A stretch of DNA of 49,501 bases. Source: Streptomyces tailanensis. GTDB lineage: Bacteria; Actinomycetota; Actinomycetes; Streptomycetales; Streptomycetaceae. How positions within the stretch are numbered: the stretch's first letter is position 1; each line of letters begins with the position of its first letter. The DNA lies in the NCBI RefSeq assembly GCF_008386495.1, contig NZ_VTHJ01000012.1:71522-121022 (forward strand). The letters run 5' to 3'. The position numbers and the translations under genes are program-made. The notes below the pieces were generated by a model, which was not told the origin of the DNA, ran no database searches, and was given only the letters and a program-made list of their open reading frames with translations. Below, one piece after another: positions 40,110 through 49,000 of this stretch.

Positions 40110-41258
40110 TCAACTCCTCAGTAGTAGGGCCGATGTCGGTACGCCCTCGCCGGCCGTGACGAGGCACGTCGACGCCCCCGGTACCTGGGCCGTGCTCGTG
40201 CCCCGCAGCTGCCGTACGCCCTCGGTGATCAGGTTGAAGCCGTGTACGTACGCCTCGCTGAGGCCGCCCCCGGAGGTGTTCAGCGGCAGCCGGCCGCCGA
40301 TCTCCAGGGCGCCCCCTTCGGTGAAGGCGCCGCCCTCGCCGCGGTCGCAGAAGCCGTACCCCTCCAGGGAGAGGGGGATGAGGGCGGTGAAGGCGTCGTA
40401 GATCTGGGCGACATCCACGTCCTCCGGGGTGAAGTCGGCGTGTTTCCAGAGGTGCCGGGCGGCGGTCCAGGCGGGGCCGGTCAGCGGGTCGTCGTTCCAG
40501 TAGTTGACCATGCCGTGGTGCTGGGCGGGCAGGCCCTGGGCGGCGGAGTGGACGTGGACGGGGGGCCGGCGGCAGTCGCGGGCGCGTTCGGCGGAGACGA
40601 CGACGCAGGCCAGCGCACCGTCCGTCTCAAGGCAGTTGTCGAAGAGGCAGAGGGGCTCGCTGATCCAGCGGGAGTTCATGTACATCTCCCGGGTGAGCGG
40701 GCGGTCGTACATGATCGCCGCCGGGTTCTGGTTCGCTCTGTTGCGGCAGGCGAGGGCCACGTTGAAGAGGTGGTCGCGGGTCGTGCCGTACTCGTGCATA
40801 TGGCGGCGGGCCAGCATGGCTATCTCGTCGGCCGGTCGGAGGAGGCCATAGGGCCGGGTCCACTGGGCCGGGGTGGGGAGTTGGACGGTCGTGTTCTTCC
40901 ACGGGCGGGGACCGGAGCCGCGCTTCCGTGACCGCCAGGCGACGCCGACCGTGGCCTGGCCGGTGGCGATGGCGGCGGCGAGATGCGCGACGGTCGCGCA
41001 TGAACCGCCGCCGCCGTAGCCGACCTTGCCGAAGAAGGTGAGGTCGCCGAGGCCGAGGGCTTTGGCGAGCTCGACCTCGTCCGTTTCCTCCATGGTGTAG
41101 GAGGCGAGGGCGTCGACTTCGGTCGGTTCGATTCCGGCGTCGTCGAGGGCGGAGAGGATGGCTCGGCAGGCCAACGCGCGTTCAGTTTCGGGGAGATGCT
41201 TGGCGAAGGGGGTCTGGCCTATGCCGACGATCGCGGTCGCGTCCTTGAGTACGGGCAT
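40110..41258 (-). CDS. SCP-x/Ltp-type thiolase family protein (set B)
   Basis: A 382-aa thiolase-fold enzyme. 'KDATAIVGIGQTPFAKHLPETERALACRAILSALDDAGI' is the family N-terminus, and 'GYGGGGSCATVAHLAAAIATGQATVGVAWRSRKR' a conserved CoA region. The C-terminal half has 'QIYDAFTALIPLSLEGYGFCDRGEGGAF' and 'LPLNTSGGGLSEAYVHGFNL' with the candidate catalytic His. It shares these blocks with the set A thiolase at 6238-7443. ATG 41258 follows a GGAGG site. Likely action: chain-shortening of a bulky acyl-CoA with the adjacent DUF35 subunit. Candidate operator site 4 is 35 bases upstream. Confidence 0.87.
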   Translation of the reverse strand: MPVLKDATAIVGIGQTPFAKHLPETERALACRAILSALDDAGIEPTEVDALASYTMEETDEVELAKALGLGDLTFFGKVGYGGGGSCATVAHLAAAIATGQATVGVAWRSRKRGSGPRPWKNTTVQLPTPAQWTRPYGLLRPADEIAMLARRHMHEYGTTRDHLFNVALACRNRANQNPAAIMYDRPLTREMYMNSRWISEPLCLFDNCLETDGALACVVVSAERARDCRRPPVHVHSAAQGLPAQHHGMVNYWNDDPLTGPAWTAARHLWKHADFTPEDVDVAQIYDAFTALIPLSLEGYGFCDRGEGGAFTEGGALEIGGRLPLNTSGGGLSEAYVHGFNLITEGVRQLRGTSTAQVPGASTCLVTAGEGVPTSALLLRS

Positions 41259-41293
41259 GGGGCACCACACCTCCGCACTGGGTCAGTTGTCTG

Positions 41294-41308
41294 CTGACAG
41301 TCCGTCAG
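41294..41308. promoter_or_regulatory. Candidate TetR-type operator, site 4
   Basis: CTGACAGTCCGTCAG, a CTGAC-N5-GTCAG palindrome, lies 35 bases upstream of the thiolase start on the minus side of the divergent promoter. Confidence 0.65.
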
Positions 41309-41321
41309 AGTACTAGCTAAT

Positions 41322-41336
41322 CTGACGGCCAGTCAG
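41322..41336. promoter_or_regulatory. Candidate TetR-type operator, site 5
   Basis: CTGACGGCCAGTCAG, the same palindrome, lies 40 bases upstream of the acyl-CoA synthetase start. The sequence between sites 4 and 5 (TACTAGCTAAT) is AT-rich and probably contains the two promoters. Confidence 0.65.
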
Positions 41337-41376
41337 GTGTGGGGGTTAACGGTTCTGAGGTTGCTGGAGGCCTGCT

Positions 41377-42975
41377 GTGCGCGGTGACTTGGAGTGGGGC
41401 ACCATCCCCGGGCTGGTCCGCTCGGCGGTCGAGCGGTACGGCGAGGTGGAGGCCGTCGTCGACGGTCGTACGCGGGTGTCGTACGCGGAGCTCGGCGCCC
41501 GCGTGGAGCGCGCCGCGGCGGCGTGCGTCGCGAACGGGGTCCGGGTCGGCGACCGGGTCGGTATCTGGGCGCCGAATTCGCTCGACTGGATCGTCTCGGC
41601 GTTGGGGGCGGTCTCGGCGGGGGCGGTACTTGTTCCGCTGAACACCCGCTTCAAGGGGGGCGAGGCGGCGGATGTGCTGGCGCGTTGCCGGGCGAAGCTG
41701 CTGTTCGTGACGGGGACGTTCTTGGGGACGTCGTATGTGGCTTCGCTGCGGCGGGCGGCGGGGGAAGGGGTGGGAGAGGGGCCGCTGCCGGGGCTTTCGG
41801 GGCTGGAGCAGGTGGTGGTGTTGGCGGATGACGCGCCTGCCGACTTCCGCACGTGGAAGGACTTCCTCGCGAGTGGGGAAGGGGTGGGGGAGAGGGAGGT
41901 TCGGGCGCGGTCGGCCGCGCTGAGCGGTGACTCCCCGTCCGACATCATCTTCACGTCGGGGACGACCGGCCGTCCCAAGGGCGCGGTGATCACCCATGCG
42001 CAGACGCTGCGGGCGTACGAGGTGTGGTGCGACCTGGCGGGACTGCGGCAGGGGGATCGCTACCTGATCGTGAACCCTTTCTTCCATACGTTCGGTTACA
42101 AGGCGGGCGTGATCGCCTGCTTGATGCGCGGGGCGACGATGATCCCGCAGCCGGTGTTCAACGTGGAGACGGCCATGGCGAACGTGGCGGCGGAACGGGT
42201 GTCGGTCCTGCCCGGCCCTCCCACCCTTCACCAGTCGCTGCTGGATCACCCCGCGCGCGACGAGTACGACCTGTCCGCGCTGCGGCTCGTGGTCACGGGC
42301 GCGGCCGTCGTACCCCTCCAACTCGTCGAACGGCTGCGGGCCGAGCTGCACGTCGGCACCGTCCTCACGGCATACGGCCTGTCCGAGGCCAGCGGCATCG
42401 TGACGATGTGCCGACGCGGGGACGAGCCGACGGTGATCGCGTCCACGTCCGGGCGGGCGGTACCGGGCACCGAGGTCCGGGTGGTCGGGCCGTCCGGTGC
42501 TGTGCTGCCGGCCGGATCCCCCGGTGAGGTGCTCGTCCGTGGCTTCAACGTCATGCGCGGCTACTTCGAGGACCCCGAGGAGACCGCGCGGGTGGTGTCG
42601 GAGGAGGGCTGGCTGCGTACCGGTGACGTCGGGGTGCTGGACGGCGACGGCAACCTCCGTATCACCGACCGCATCAAGGACATGTTCATCGTCGGCGGCT
42701 TCAACGCCTACCCCGCCGAGATAGAGCAACTGCTGGGGTTGCATCCGGATGTGGCCGACGTGGCTGTTGTCGGGGTCCCGGATTCGCGTCTTGGGGAGGT
42801 CGGCAAGGCGTTTGTCGTACGGCGGGCGGGGGCGCTTGTGACCGCGGACGATCTGATCGCCTGGGCGCGGCGGGAGATGGCGAACTACAAGGTGCCGAGG
42901 GCGGTGGAGTTCGTGGGGGAACTGCCGCGGAACGCGAGCGGGAAGGTGGTGAAGGGGGAGTTGCGGGGGCGGTGA
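41377..42975 (+). CDS. FadD3-like acyl-CoA synthetase
   Basis: A 532-aa ANL-superfamily ligase. The AMP/phosphate loop is 'IIFTSGTTGRPKGAVITHAQ' (about residues 190-209); 'NPFFHTFGYKAGVIACLMRGATMIPQ' and 'VSVLPGPPTLHQSLLDHP' are nearly as in actinobacterial FadD3, the ligase for the steroid-ring remnant HIP; 'LTAYGLSEASG', 'GWLRTGDVG' and the C-terminal Lys in 'PRNASGKVVKGEL' complete the catalytic set. FadD3 identity is suggested, not certain: the substrate may be another bulky or cyclic acid. GTG 41377 has GGAGG at six bases. Divergent from the thiolase operon, with its own operator. Confidence 0.88.
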   Translation: MRGDLEWGTIPGLVRSAVERYGEVEAVVDGRTRVSYAELGARVERAAAACVANGVRVGDRVGIWAPNSLDWIVSALGAVSAGAVLVPLNTRFKGGEAADVLARCRAKLLFVTGTFLGTSYVASLRRAAGEGVGEGPLPGLSGLEQVVVLADDAPADFRTWKDFLASGEGVGEREVRARSAALSGDSPSDIIFTSGTTGRPKGAVITHAQTLRAYEVWCDLAGLRQGDRYLIVNPFFHTFGYKAGVIACLMRGATMIPQPVFNVETAMANVAAERVSVLPGPPTLHQSLLDHPARDEYDLSALRLVVTGAAVVPLQLVERLRAELHVGTVLTAYGLSEASGIVTMCRRGDEPTVIASTSGRAVPGTEVRVVGPSGAVLPAGSPGEVLVRGFNVMRGYFEDPEETARVVSEEGWLRTGDVGVLDGDGNLRITDRIKDMFIVGGFNAYPAEIEQLLGLHPDVADVAVVGVPDSRLGEVGKAFVVRRAGALVTADDLIAWARREMANYKVPRAVEFVGELPRNASGKVVKGELRGR

Positions 42976-43087
42976 CGTGGAGCCCCTGCGCTTGATTCGC
43001 GCGGGCCGGGCAGTGACCTGGACGATGTACACACATTCGTGTCACCCGGGGCGCCGGCCACTCCACAAGCCGTGCCTTGACTCGCCT

Positions 43088-43115
43088 GGCCTGCTGCCCG
43101 GAATGGCAGCAGGCC
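43088..43115. terminator. Hairpin terminator after the acyl-CoA synthetase
   Basis: GGCCTGCTGCC (43088-43098) pairs exactly with GGCAGCAGGCC (43105-43115) around a 6-nt loop, between two convergent genes. Confidence 0.85.
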
Positions 43116-43165
43116 GAGCGGGTCATCGGCGTACCCCACCAAGAAATGCGGCGAAGAACACCTGG

Positions 43166-44368
43166 TCAGGCCGTGCCGTCGCACAGGCCGGGGCGGTTCT
43201 CGGTCACGCCCGAGTTGGCGAGCCAGGTGTTGGCCGTGCCGGCGGTTCCGGCACCGACGGTGTCGTCGTGGCAGTCGTGCTCAGCGTTGTTGCTGAGCGT
43301 GTTCGAGAGAATCCGGTTGCCCGCGTTGCCGCCGGCTTCGATGCGGATGCCGTCTCTCGGATTGTTGGTGGCGGTGTTCGACGAGATGACGGAGTTGGTG
43401 AGCGAGTTGGTGCCCGCGACGATGCCGTCACTGCTTGTGGAGTTCGTGATCTCGTTGGAGCTGATTCTCAGGTTGGTGTTCGGCCCTCCGCCGAAAGCGG
43501 TGCTGGTCCGCACGCCGCGGGCGCTTCCGCTGATGTTGTTGGAGAGGATCTCCAGTCCGGTGTTGTCGTTGCCGACAAAGATCGCGGAGCCGGCGTTGTT
43601 CCTCACGGTGTTCGACCGCACTTCGGTGCCGCTGGAGTTGAAGACGGCCAGCAGCGACCCGTCTTCCTGGGACGTGTTCGCGACGATGTTGACATTGCTG
43701 ACGGCTCCCGGCGCCAGCCCGGTCAGTACGATCCCGGAGGATTCGTTCTGGTAGAAGGTGTTCTGCCGGATGTTGGCGTTGCTCAGGCCCAGGTCGGAGT
43801 AGATGCCGTTCCCGCCGGCGGCTCCCGGTTGGTTGTTCTGGCGGATGCAGTTCTGGTCGACTGAGGATGCTGTCGTGCCGTTGGAGTTGAAGTAGACGCC
43901 TTGCACGTTGTTCTGCACCACGTTCTGGAGGACTCGGTGGCCGGAGAACGTGGCACCGGTCACAATGCCCGCGCCGAGCGTGTTGTTCTGGACCGTGAAC
44001 CGCATGAACCGGATGCCGTTCTCGAGCAGGTTGACGACACCGCCTGCGTCGTTATCAGCCTGGATGATCGCGTCAGTGTTCGGGTCGGGGGTCGTGGGCT
44101 GTGTGCAAGCGCTCGGGGTGCGCGGCCCTACCAGCCTCAGGTTCGCCGTGTTCGCGGTGACGATTTCGTTGTATGTCCCGGGGCAGACCTTGATCGTTGA
44201 TCCCGCCGACGCGGCGTTGACGGCCGCCTGGATGGAGGTGAAATCCGCGTCCGGGCATTGCACCCCGTCGTCATCGACGACGAGTGTGGTCTGGGCCGCA
44301 TGGCCGGGCAGCGCAGAGATTGCCACAGCGGCTGCCGCGCACACCGACACAATCAACCGTCTCTTCAT
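43166..44368 (-). CDS. Secreted right-handed parallel beta-helix protein
   Basis: A 400-aa exported protein. The signal peptide is 1-24 ('RLIVSVCAAAAVAISALPGHA'). 'DADFTSIQAAVNAASAGSTIKVCPGTYNE' is the standard beginning of pectate-lyase-like beta-helices, and the rest is a ladder of 'I-x-x-N-x-x-x-N' coils (for example 'GLEILSNNISGSARGV', 'VISSNTATNNPRDGI', 'RILSNTLSNNAEHD'). Six or so cysteines could form disulfides. Such folds bind or cleave polysaccharides; no catalytic set for a lyase is clear. ATG 44368 follows AAGGAG at about seven bases. It is monocistronic. Confidence 0.85.
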   Translation of the reverse strand: MKRRLIVSVCAAAAVAISALPGHAAQTTLVVDDDGVQCPDADFTSIQAAVNAASAGSTIKVCPGTYNEIVTANTANLRLVGPRTPSACTQPTTPDPNTDAIIQADNDAGGVVNLLENGIRFMRFTVQNNTLGAGIVTGATFSGHRVLQNVVQNNVQGVYFNSNGTTASSVDQNCIRQNNQPGAAGGNGIYSDLGLSNANIRQNTFYQNESSGIVLTGLAPGAVSNVNIVANTSQEDGSLLAVFNSSGTEVRSNTVRNNAGSAIFVGNDNTGLEILSNNISGSARGVRTSTAFGGGPNTNLRISSNEITNSTSSDGIVAGTNSLTNSVISSNTATNNPRDGIRIEAGGNAGNRILSNTLSNNAEHDCHDDTVGAGTAGTANTWLANSGVTENRPGLCDGTA

Positions 44369-44572
44369 GTACTTCTCCTTCGTTCTCCGGGCAGACCGGT
44401 GATTGCCGCTGCCTCGATTGGCAGCCGCTGGGCCAACGCATGAATGGCACCCGGAGAGTCCGGATCGCCGATCTTCCTTGACTTTCAGCGCTGGAAACCA
44501 CACCGGCAACTTGCCGTGCGCCATCCGGATTCCAAGCCCGTCATGGTGCGTAGTGGGAAGGAGAAATCTCTT

Positions 44573-44707
44573 GTGGTGATGAAGGTCTACTTGCCGGGAT
44601 TCAAGGCGGACGCCACCGCGCTGGACCTGCTGGACCCGAGCCACACGCCCCGCCTCATGTGGGCCGTCGGCGGCGCACCCCCCGCTCACACCGTCAGGTC
44701 CGACTGA
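44573..44707 (+). CDS. Possible small hypothetical protein or gene remnant
   Basis: A 44-aa frame starting GTG 44573 with AAGGAG nine bases upstream. The peptide includes '[20 protein letters not shown]' and '[15 protein letters not shown]', with G/C-ending codons. It overlaps the end of the convergent PIG-L gene by 22 bases. No family is recognised. The rest of the gap 44369-44685 contains only the signal region of the beta-helix gene and nothing else I can support. Confidence 0.25.
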   Translation: MVMKVYLPGFKADATALDLLDPSHTPRLMWAVGGAPPAHTVRSD

Positions 44708-45449
44708 GTCGGCACGGCGGAGACCGTGTCGTGGCGGATGTACCACTCGGTGCCGAGGAATCGCTCCCGGACCGCCGCCGGGAAGCCGGCCAGCAGGCCC
44801 GGCGCCGCGCCCCGCTCCACCTCCGAGCGATGGGCTCGTACGGCGGCCCACTTGCGCTCCAGCCAGGGCCTGACGGCGACGGTCGCGGTCACCCACTCGT
44901 CCGGAACGGTGTTCATGCCCTTGCCCGCCTCCGCGAACTCCCGCAACGACGGGAGCGCCGAGTGCGGGTGCGTGGCCAGGTACAGGGCGCTCGGCCGCCA
45001 GGATGCGCCGGCCTCCGGGTACAGCCGCTCGAGTCCCGCCGCCTGTACGGCGAGTGTGGTCACCCGGTGAGTGTGCACGTGGTCCGGGTGGGCGGTCAGG
45101 CCGCCGTACGCGTCATGCGTGACGACGATCTCCGGCCGGAACGCGCGGAGATGGGCCACCAAGCGCCCGATCGCCTCGTCCAGCGGGGCGTCACAGAACC
45201 GGGGCTGCCCGGCGCCGACTCCGGCACCTTGAGATCGGCGTACCCCAGCATCCGGGGGTCCCCGGCGCCGAGAATGTGGAGGGCTTCGGCGAGTTCGGCG
45301 CCGCGGTGTGTGTCCGGGGTCCAGGTCGCCGTCACGACGGCGGTCCGGGCGCCTGCGGCGGCATGTTGGGCGAGGACGCCGCCGGAGGACAGGGACTCGT
45401 CGTCGGGGTGTGCGAAGACTCCGAGCAGGCTCGGGGGCGGCGTCTTCAA
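44686..45449 (-). pseudogene. PIG-L/LmbE-type deacetylase, frameshifted
   Basis: Two frames together give a full PIG-L deacetylase. The first (from TTG 45449) has '[22 protein letters not shown]' with the metal-binding H-P-D-D, continuing to '[17 protein letters not shown]'. The second (stop 44686) continues '[45 protein letters not shown]', carrying the second metal site. The join falls at the GGGG run 45201-45204 (plus strand); one extra G restores a single frame of normal length. Members remove N-acetyl groups from sugars or mycothiol-type precursors. Either the gene is broken, or one base of a homopolymer is missing from the sequence. The region between the start and the terminator at 45524 has no better start codon. 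Confidence 0.75.
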
Positions 45450-45523
45450 CCGGCGTTCATCCCTTTCACTGCCGTGAGGAGCCGGGCGGTGTGAACCACG
45501 GGCCGGCAGGCCCGGGACACGAC

Positions 45524-45562
45524 TCGGCCGCGGTGGCTCCCCCTCCGCGCCACCGCGGCCGA
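45524..45562. terminator. 14-bp stem terminator downstream of afsS
   Basis: TCGGCCGCGGTGGC (45524-45537) pairs exactly with GCCACCGCGGCCGA (45549-45562) around an 11-nt loop, 28 bases after the afsS stop. Confidence 0.87.
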
Positions 45563-45589
45563 TCCCCGTCGTGATGAAAGTCTGTTGGG

Positions 45590-45775
45590 TTACTTGCCGC
45601 CGTCCAGGTCCAGCGCGGGCGGGGCCGGCATGTTCGTGTCCAGCGTCGTGATGTACGAGTCGGCCGGCGGCGTGGGCATGTTGGTGTCCAGCGTCGTGAT
45701 GTCCGAGTCCGCCGGCGGCGTGGGCATGTTGGTGTCCAGCGGGCCGGCGGCCGCGTCCTTCTTCGTCTCGCTCAT
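45590..45775 (-). CDS. afsS: AfsS, small pleiotropic regulator of secondary metabolism (sigma-like protein)
   Basis: A 61-aa protein with three tandem repeats of L-D-T-N-M-P-(T/A)-P-P-A, separated by 'DSDITT' and 'DSYITT', ending 'LDLDGGK'. A small protein with three such repeats directly downstream of afsR is the hallmark of AfsS (AfsR2), whose expression stimulates antibiotic production in Streptomyces; the repeats led to the label 'sigma-like'. The ATG is preceded by GAGGAAC at about ten bases. It is 240 bases from the afsR stop, with its own promoter containing a candidate AfsR site and a leader hairpin. Its biochemical mode of action is not settled. Confidence 0.9.
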   Translation of the reverse strand: MSETKKDAAAGPLDTNMPTPPADSDITTLDTNMPTPPADSYITTLDTNMPAPPALDLDGGK

Positions 45776-45811
45776 GACCGTGAGTTCCTCTGCTGTGGTG
45801 ACTAGTTGAGG

Positions 45812-45855
45812 AACGCCCGTCTGGAAGCTCCCCCGAGGGCCACCAGACGGGCGTT
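45812..45855 (-). promoter_or_regulatory. Leader hairpin upstream of afsS (terminator- or attenuator-like)
   Basis: AACGCCCGTCTGG (45812-45824) pairs exactly with CCAGACGGGCGTT (45843-45855), with an 18-nt loop. It lies between the predicted afsS promoter and its start codon, so afsS mRNA would carry it about 35 bases before the ATG. It could instead end afsR transcription. Confidence 0.7.
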
Positions 45856-45920
45856 TCGGAGCCGCACACTAATCGATGCGCTCCAGGTCAGACCGCCTGC
45901 CCCCCGACGCGACGGTGTGA

Positions 45921-45962
45921 CATGTACGAGAGTGCAGGGCGGAGATAAACGAATGCTGAACG
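45921..45962 (-). promoter_or_regulatory. Candidate afsS promoter with AfsR/PhoP-type direct repeat
   Basis: On the minus strand CGTTCAGCATT and CGTTTATCTCC (45962-45941) form two consecutive 11-nt repeats, the spacing of AfsR and PhoP boxes. Seventeen bases after TTTATC (45949-45944) comes TACATG (45926-45921), a possible -10. The repeat would overlap the -35, as in the known AfsR-activated afsS promoter. Confidence 0.65.
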
Positions 45963-46015
45963 GCCACGGCGGCCCGTCGCCGAGTCGGTCGTTCACACGG
46001 TGGTCGTGTCGTCGC

Positions 46016-49000
46016 TCACGCAGCCGACGTGTGGGTGAGCAACGCGCGGACCTCGTCTGCTTCCGGAGCGCCGGTCTCCTCGTGGAGGGTGAGCGCCTCG
46101 CGCCAGCAGGCCCTGGCTCGGTCGACCTGGCCCAGTGCGGAGAGCGCGCGGCCCAGGAGGGTCAGGACCATGCCCCGCATGCGGTCGCCGCCGATGCAGC
46201 CGAGGGTGAGGGCCTGTTCGGCGTGGAGGGCGGCCTTCGCGGGGCGGCGGGCGGCGATGTGGACCTCGGCGACTCTGAAGCGGGTGGTGCCTTCCCAGAG
46301 CCGCTGCCGGTGCTCCATGAAGATGGTCAGGGCGTTGGAGTACTGGTTGAGGGCCTCCGCGTGCCGGCCGGCCTTGGTCAGGGCCACGCCCAGGGCGTAG
46401 TGGCCGTTGGCCAGCCGCATCGTGCTGCCCACCTCGATGTGGACGGCGAGGCCCCGCTGGGCGAACTCGACGGCCTTGGCGGTGTTGCCCATTCCCATGT
46501 GGGCTCGGGAGAGGTTGCCCAGGGCGGTGGCTTCGCAGAGGCCGTTGCCGGCTGCCCTGAACCCCTCTATGGCCTGGTCGAAGAAGACCTTGCCGTCGGC
46601 GTACCGGTGCTGGTGGAGGGCGATGACTCCTCGGTCCTGGGCCGCCCAGCTGGTCGCGGTGGAGTCCTCGGCGGCGGAGGCGCACTCCATGGCGAGCCGT
46701 GCCTCTTCCTCGGCCTGCTGGATGCGGCCGGAGACCAGGAGCACATTGGTGAGGGTCGCGCGGGCCCGGCCCTCCGCGCGGATGTCCCGGGCCGTCCGCG
46801 TCGCGTCGCGCATCGCCCTGGCCGTCGTCTCGTACTGGTGGGAGTTCGCACCCGATTCGGCCAGGTCCCTCGCCGCCCACAGCAGATCCACCGCCCGCCG
46901 CAGCCGGTCCGTGCCCGCCGCCTGTCGTACGCAGGCCAGCAGGGGGGCCGCCTCGGTGTACAGCCAGTCGAGGGCCGCGGAGCCCTCGGTGAAGTGCAGG
47001 CCGGGATACTCGGTGGGTTCCAGGTCGTCCACCAGGCGGTCGCCGGGGCGCTCGATCGCGTACACCCCGGCCGCCGTGGCCAGATAGAAGTCCAGCAGCC
47101 GGGACATCGCCGCGGCCCGCTCGCTCAGCTGCTCGTCCCGCTCCGCGCAGGCACGCGCGTAGAGGCGTACCAGGTCATGGAAGCGGTAGCGGCCGTGCGC
47201 CGCCGACTCGAGGAGGGAGGTGTCGACCAGGTTCTCCAGCAGGTCCTCGGTGTCGACCGGGGGGAGGTCCAGGATGGCCGCGGCTGCCGCCAGGGAGATG
47301 TCCGGGCCGTCGGCCAGGCCGAGGAGGCGGAAGGCGCGTGCCTGGGACGGTTCCAGTTGGCCGTAGCCCAGTTCGAAGGTGGCCTTCACGGCCAGGTCGC
47401 CGGCCTGGAGTTCGTCCAGGCGGCGGCGTTCGTCCGCGAGTTTGGCGGCCAGGACCGAGACCGTCCAGGTGCGGCGGGCCGCCAGGCGGGAGGCGGCGAT
47501 GCGGATGGCGAGGGGGAGGAAGCCGCAGGCCGCGACCACGTCCAGCGCGGCCTTGCGTTCGGCGGCGACGCGTTCCGCGCCGACGATCTTCGTGAAGAGC
47601 TGGAGGGCCTCGTCCGGTGACATCACGTCCAGGTCGACCAGATGCGCCCCGGCCAGGTCCACCATCCGGGTACGGGCGGTGACCAGGGCCGCGCAGCCCG
47701 CCGTGCCCGGCAGCAGCGGGCGTACCTGGGCGGCGTCGCGGGCGTTGTCGAGCAGGACCAGGACCCGGCGGCCGTCCAGGACCGACCGGTACAGCGCGGC
47801 CCGCTCCGCCAGGGAGTCGGGGATCGCGGAGTCGGCGGTGCCGAGGGCGCGGAGGAAGGAGCCGAGGACGGTCTCCGGTTCGGCGGGGCGGGGGCCGGTG
47901 CCCTGGAGGTCGATGTACAGCTGGCCGTCCGGGAAGGCGTTGCGGGACTGGTGGGCGACGTGGACGGCGAGGGTCGTCTTGCCTACGCCGCCTATGCCCG
48001 CCAGCGCCGATACGGCCATGACCTGGCCCTCGGCTCCGGACGCCGCCGACAGCACCTCGCTCAGCTCGGACACGAATGAGGACCGGCCCGTGAAGTCCGG
48101 GACAGTGGCGGGGAGTTGGGCGGGGCGGACGGGGGTGGCGGCTGGTTCGGGGGCGAGCGGGGCGGAGGGCTCGGCGAGGGCCGGGTCCGCCTGGAGGATG
48201 CGCTGCTGCAACTCCCGCAGGCCGGGGCGCGGGTCCACGCCCAGCTCGTCGGCGAGCAGGCGGCGCGTGTCCGCGTACACGGCGAGCGCCTCGGCCTGGC
48301 GGCCGCTGCGGTACAGGGCGAGCATGAGCAGTTCGCGCAGGCGTTCGCGGAGGGGGTGGGCTGCGGTGAGGGCGGTCAGCTCGGATACCGCTTCTGCGTG
48401 GCAGCCCTGTTCCAGGTCCATGTCCAGGCGGGTTTCGATGAGTTGGAGGCGCCACTCGTCGAGGCGGGTGCGCTGCGTTTCCGCGTACGGGCCGGGCAGG
48501 CTCGCCAGGACCTCGCCGTCCCACAGGGCCAGCGCCTTTTTCAGCAGATGGCGGGCGTGGCACAGGTCGCCGGAGTTCTTGGCCTTCTCGGCGTCCGCCG
48601 CCAGGTCCTGGGCGACCGCGAGGTCCAGCGCGCCGCCCGCGAGGGAGCGGATCGCGTAACCGCCGGACTCGCTGACCAGGACGTCGGCGGAGAGGATCTT
48701 GCGCAGTCGGGAGGCGTACGTTCGTACGGCCGCCAGGGCCTGGGACGGGGGCTCGTCGCCCCACAGGGCATCGATCAGCTCGCTCGCGGTGGCCGTGCGG
48801 CCCTCGCGGAGCAACAGGGCGGCCAGGAGGGCGCGTTGTTGGGGGGAACCGGTGGGCAGGGGTTCCGGGCCGCGCCAGGCCCGTACGGGGCCGAGCACGC
48901 TGAAGCGGAGCTCGGGGGTGGGGGTTTCGGTGGCGGGGTCGGTGGCGGTGTCCGGTTTTCCGCTCGGTGTCCGGCCCGGCTTGAGGGTGCCGTCGTGCCT

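Noticed and set aside
43166..44896. The 576-codon extended frame of the beta-helix gene
   Set aside because: The signal peptide and ribosome binding site place the start at 44368; the upstream part is noise.
45590..45775. RiPP precursor with three core repeats
   Set aside because: No lanthipeptide, lasso or YcaO enzyme gene is near, and the sequence and position after afsR fit AfsS.
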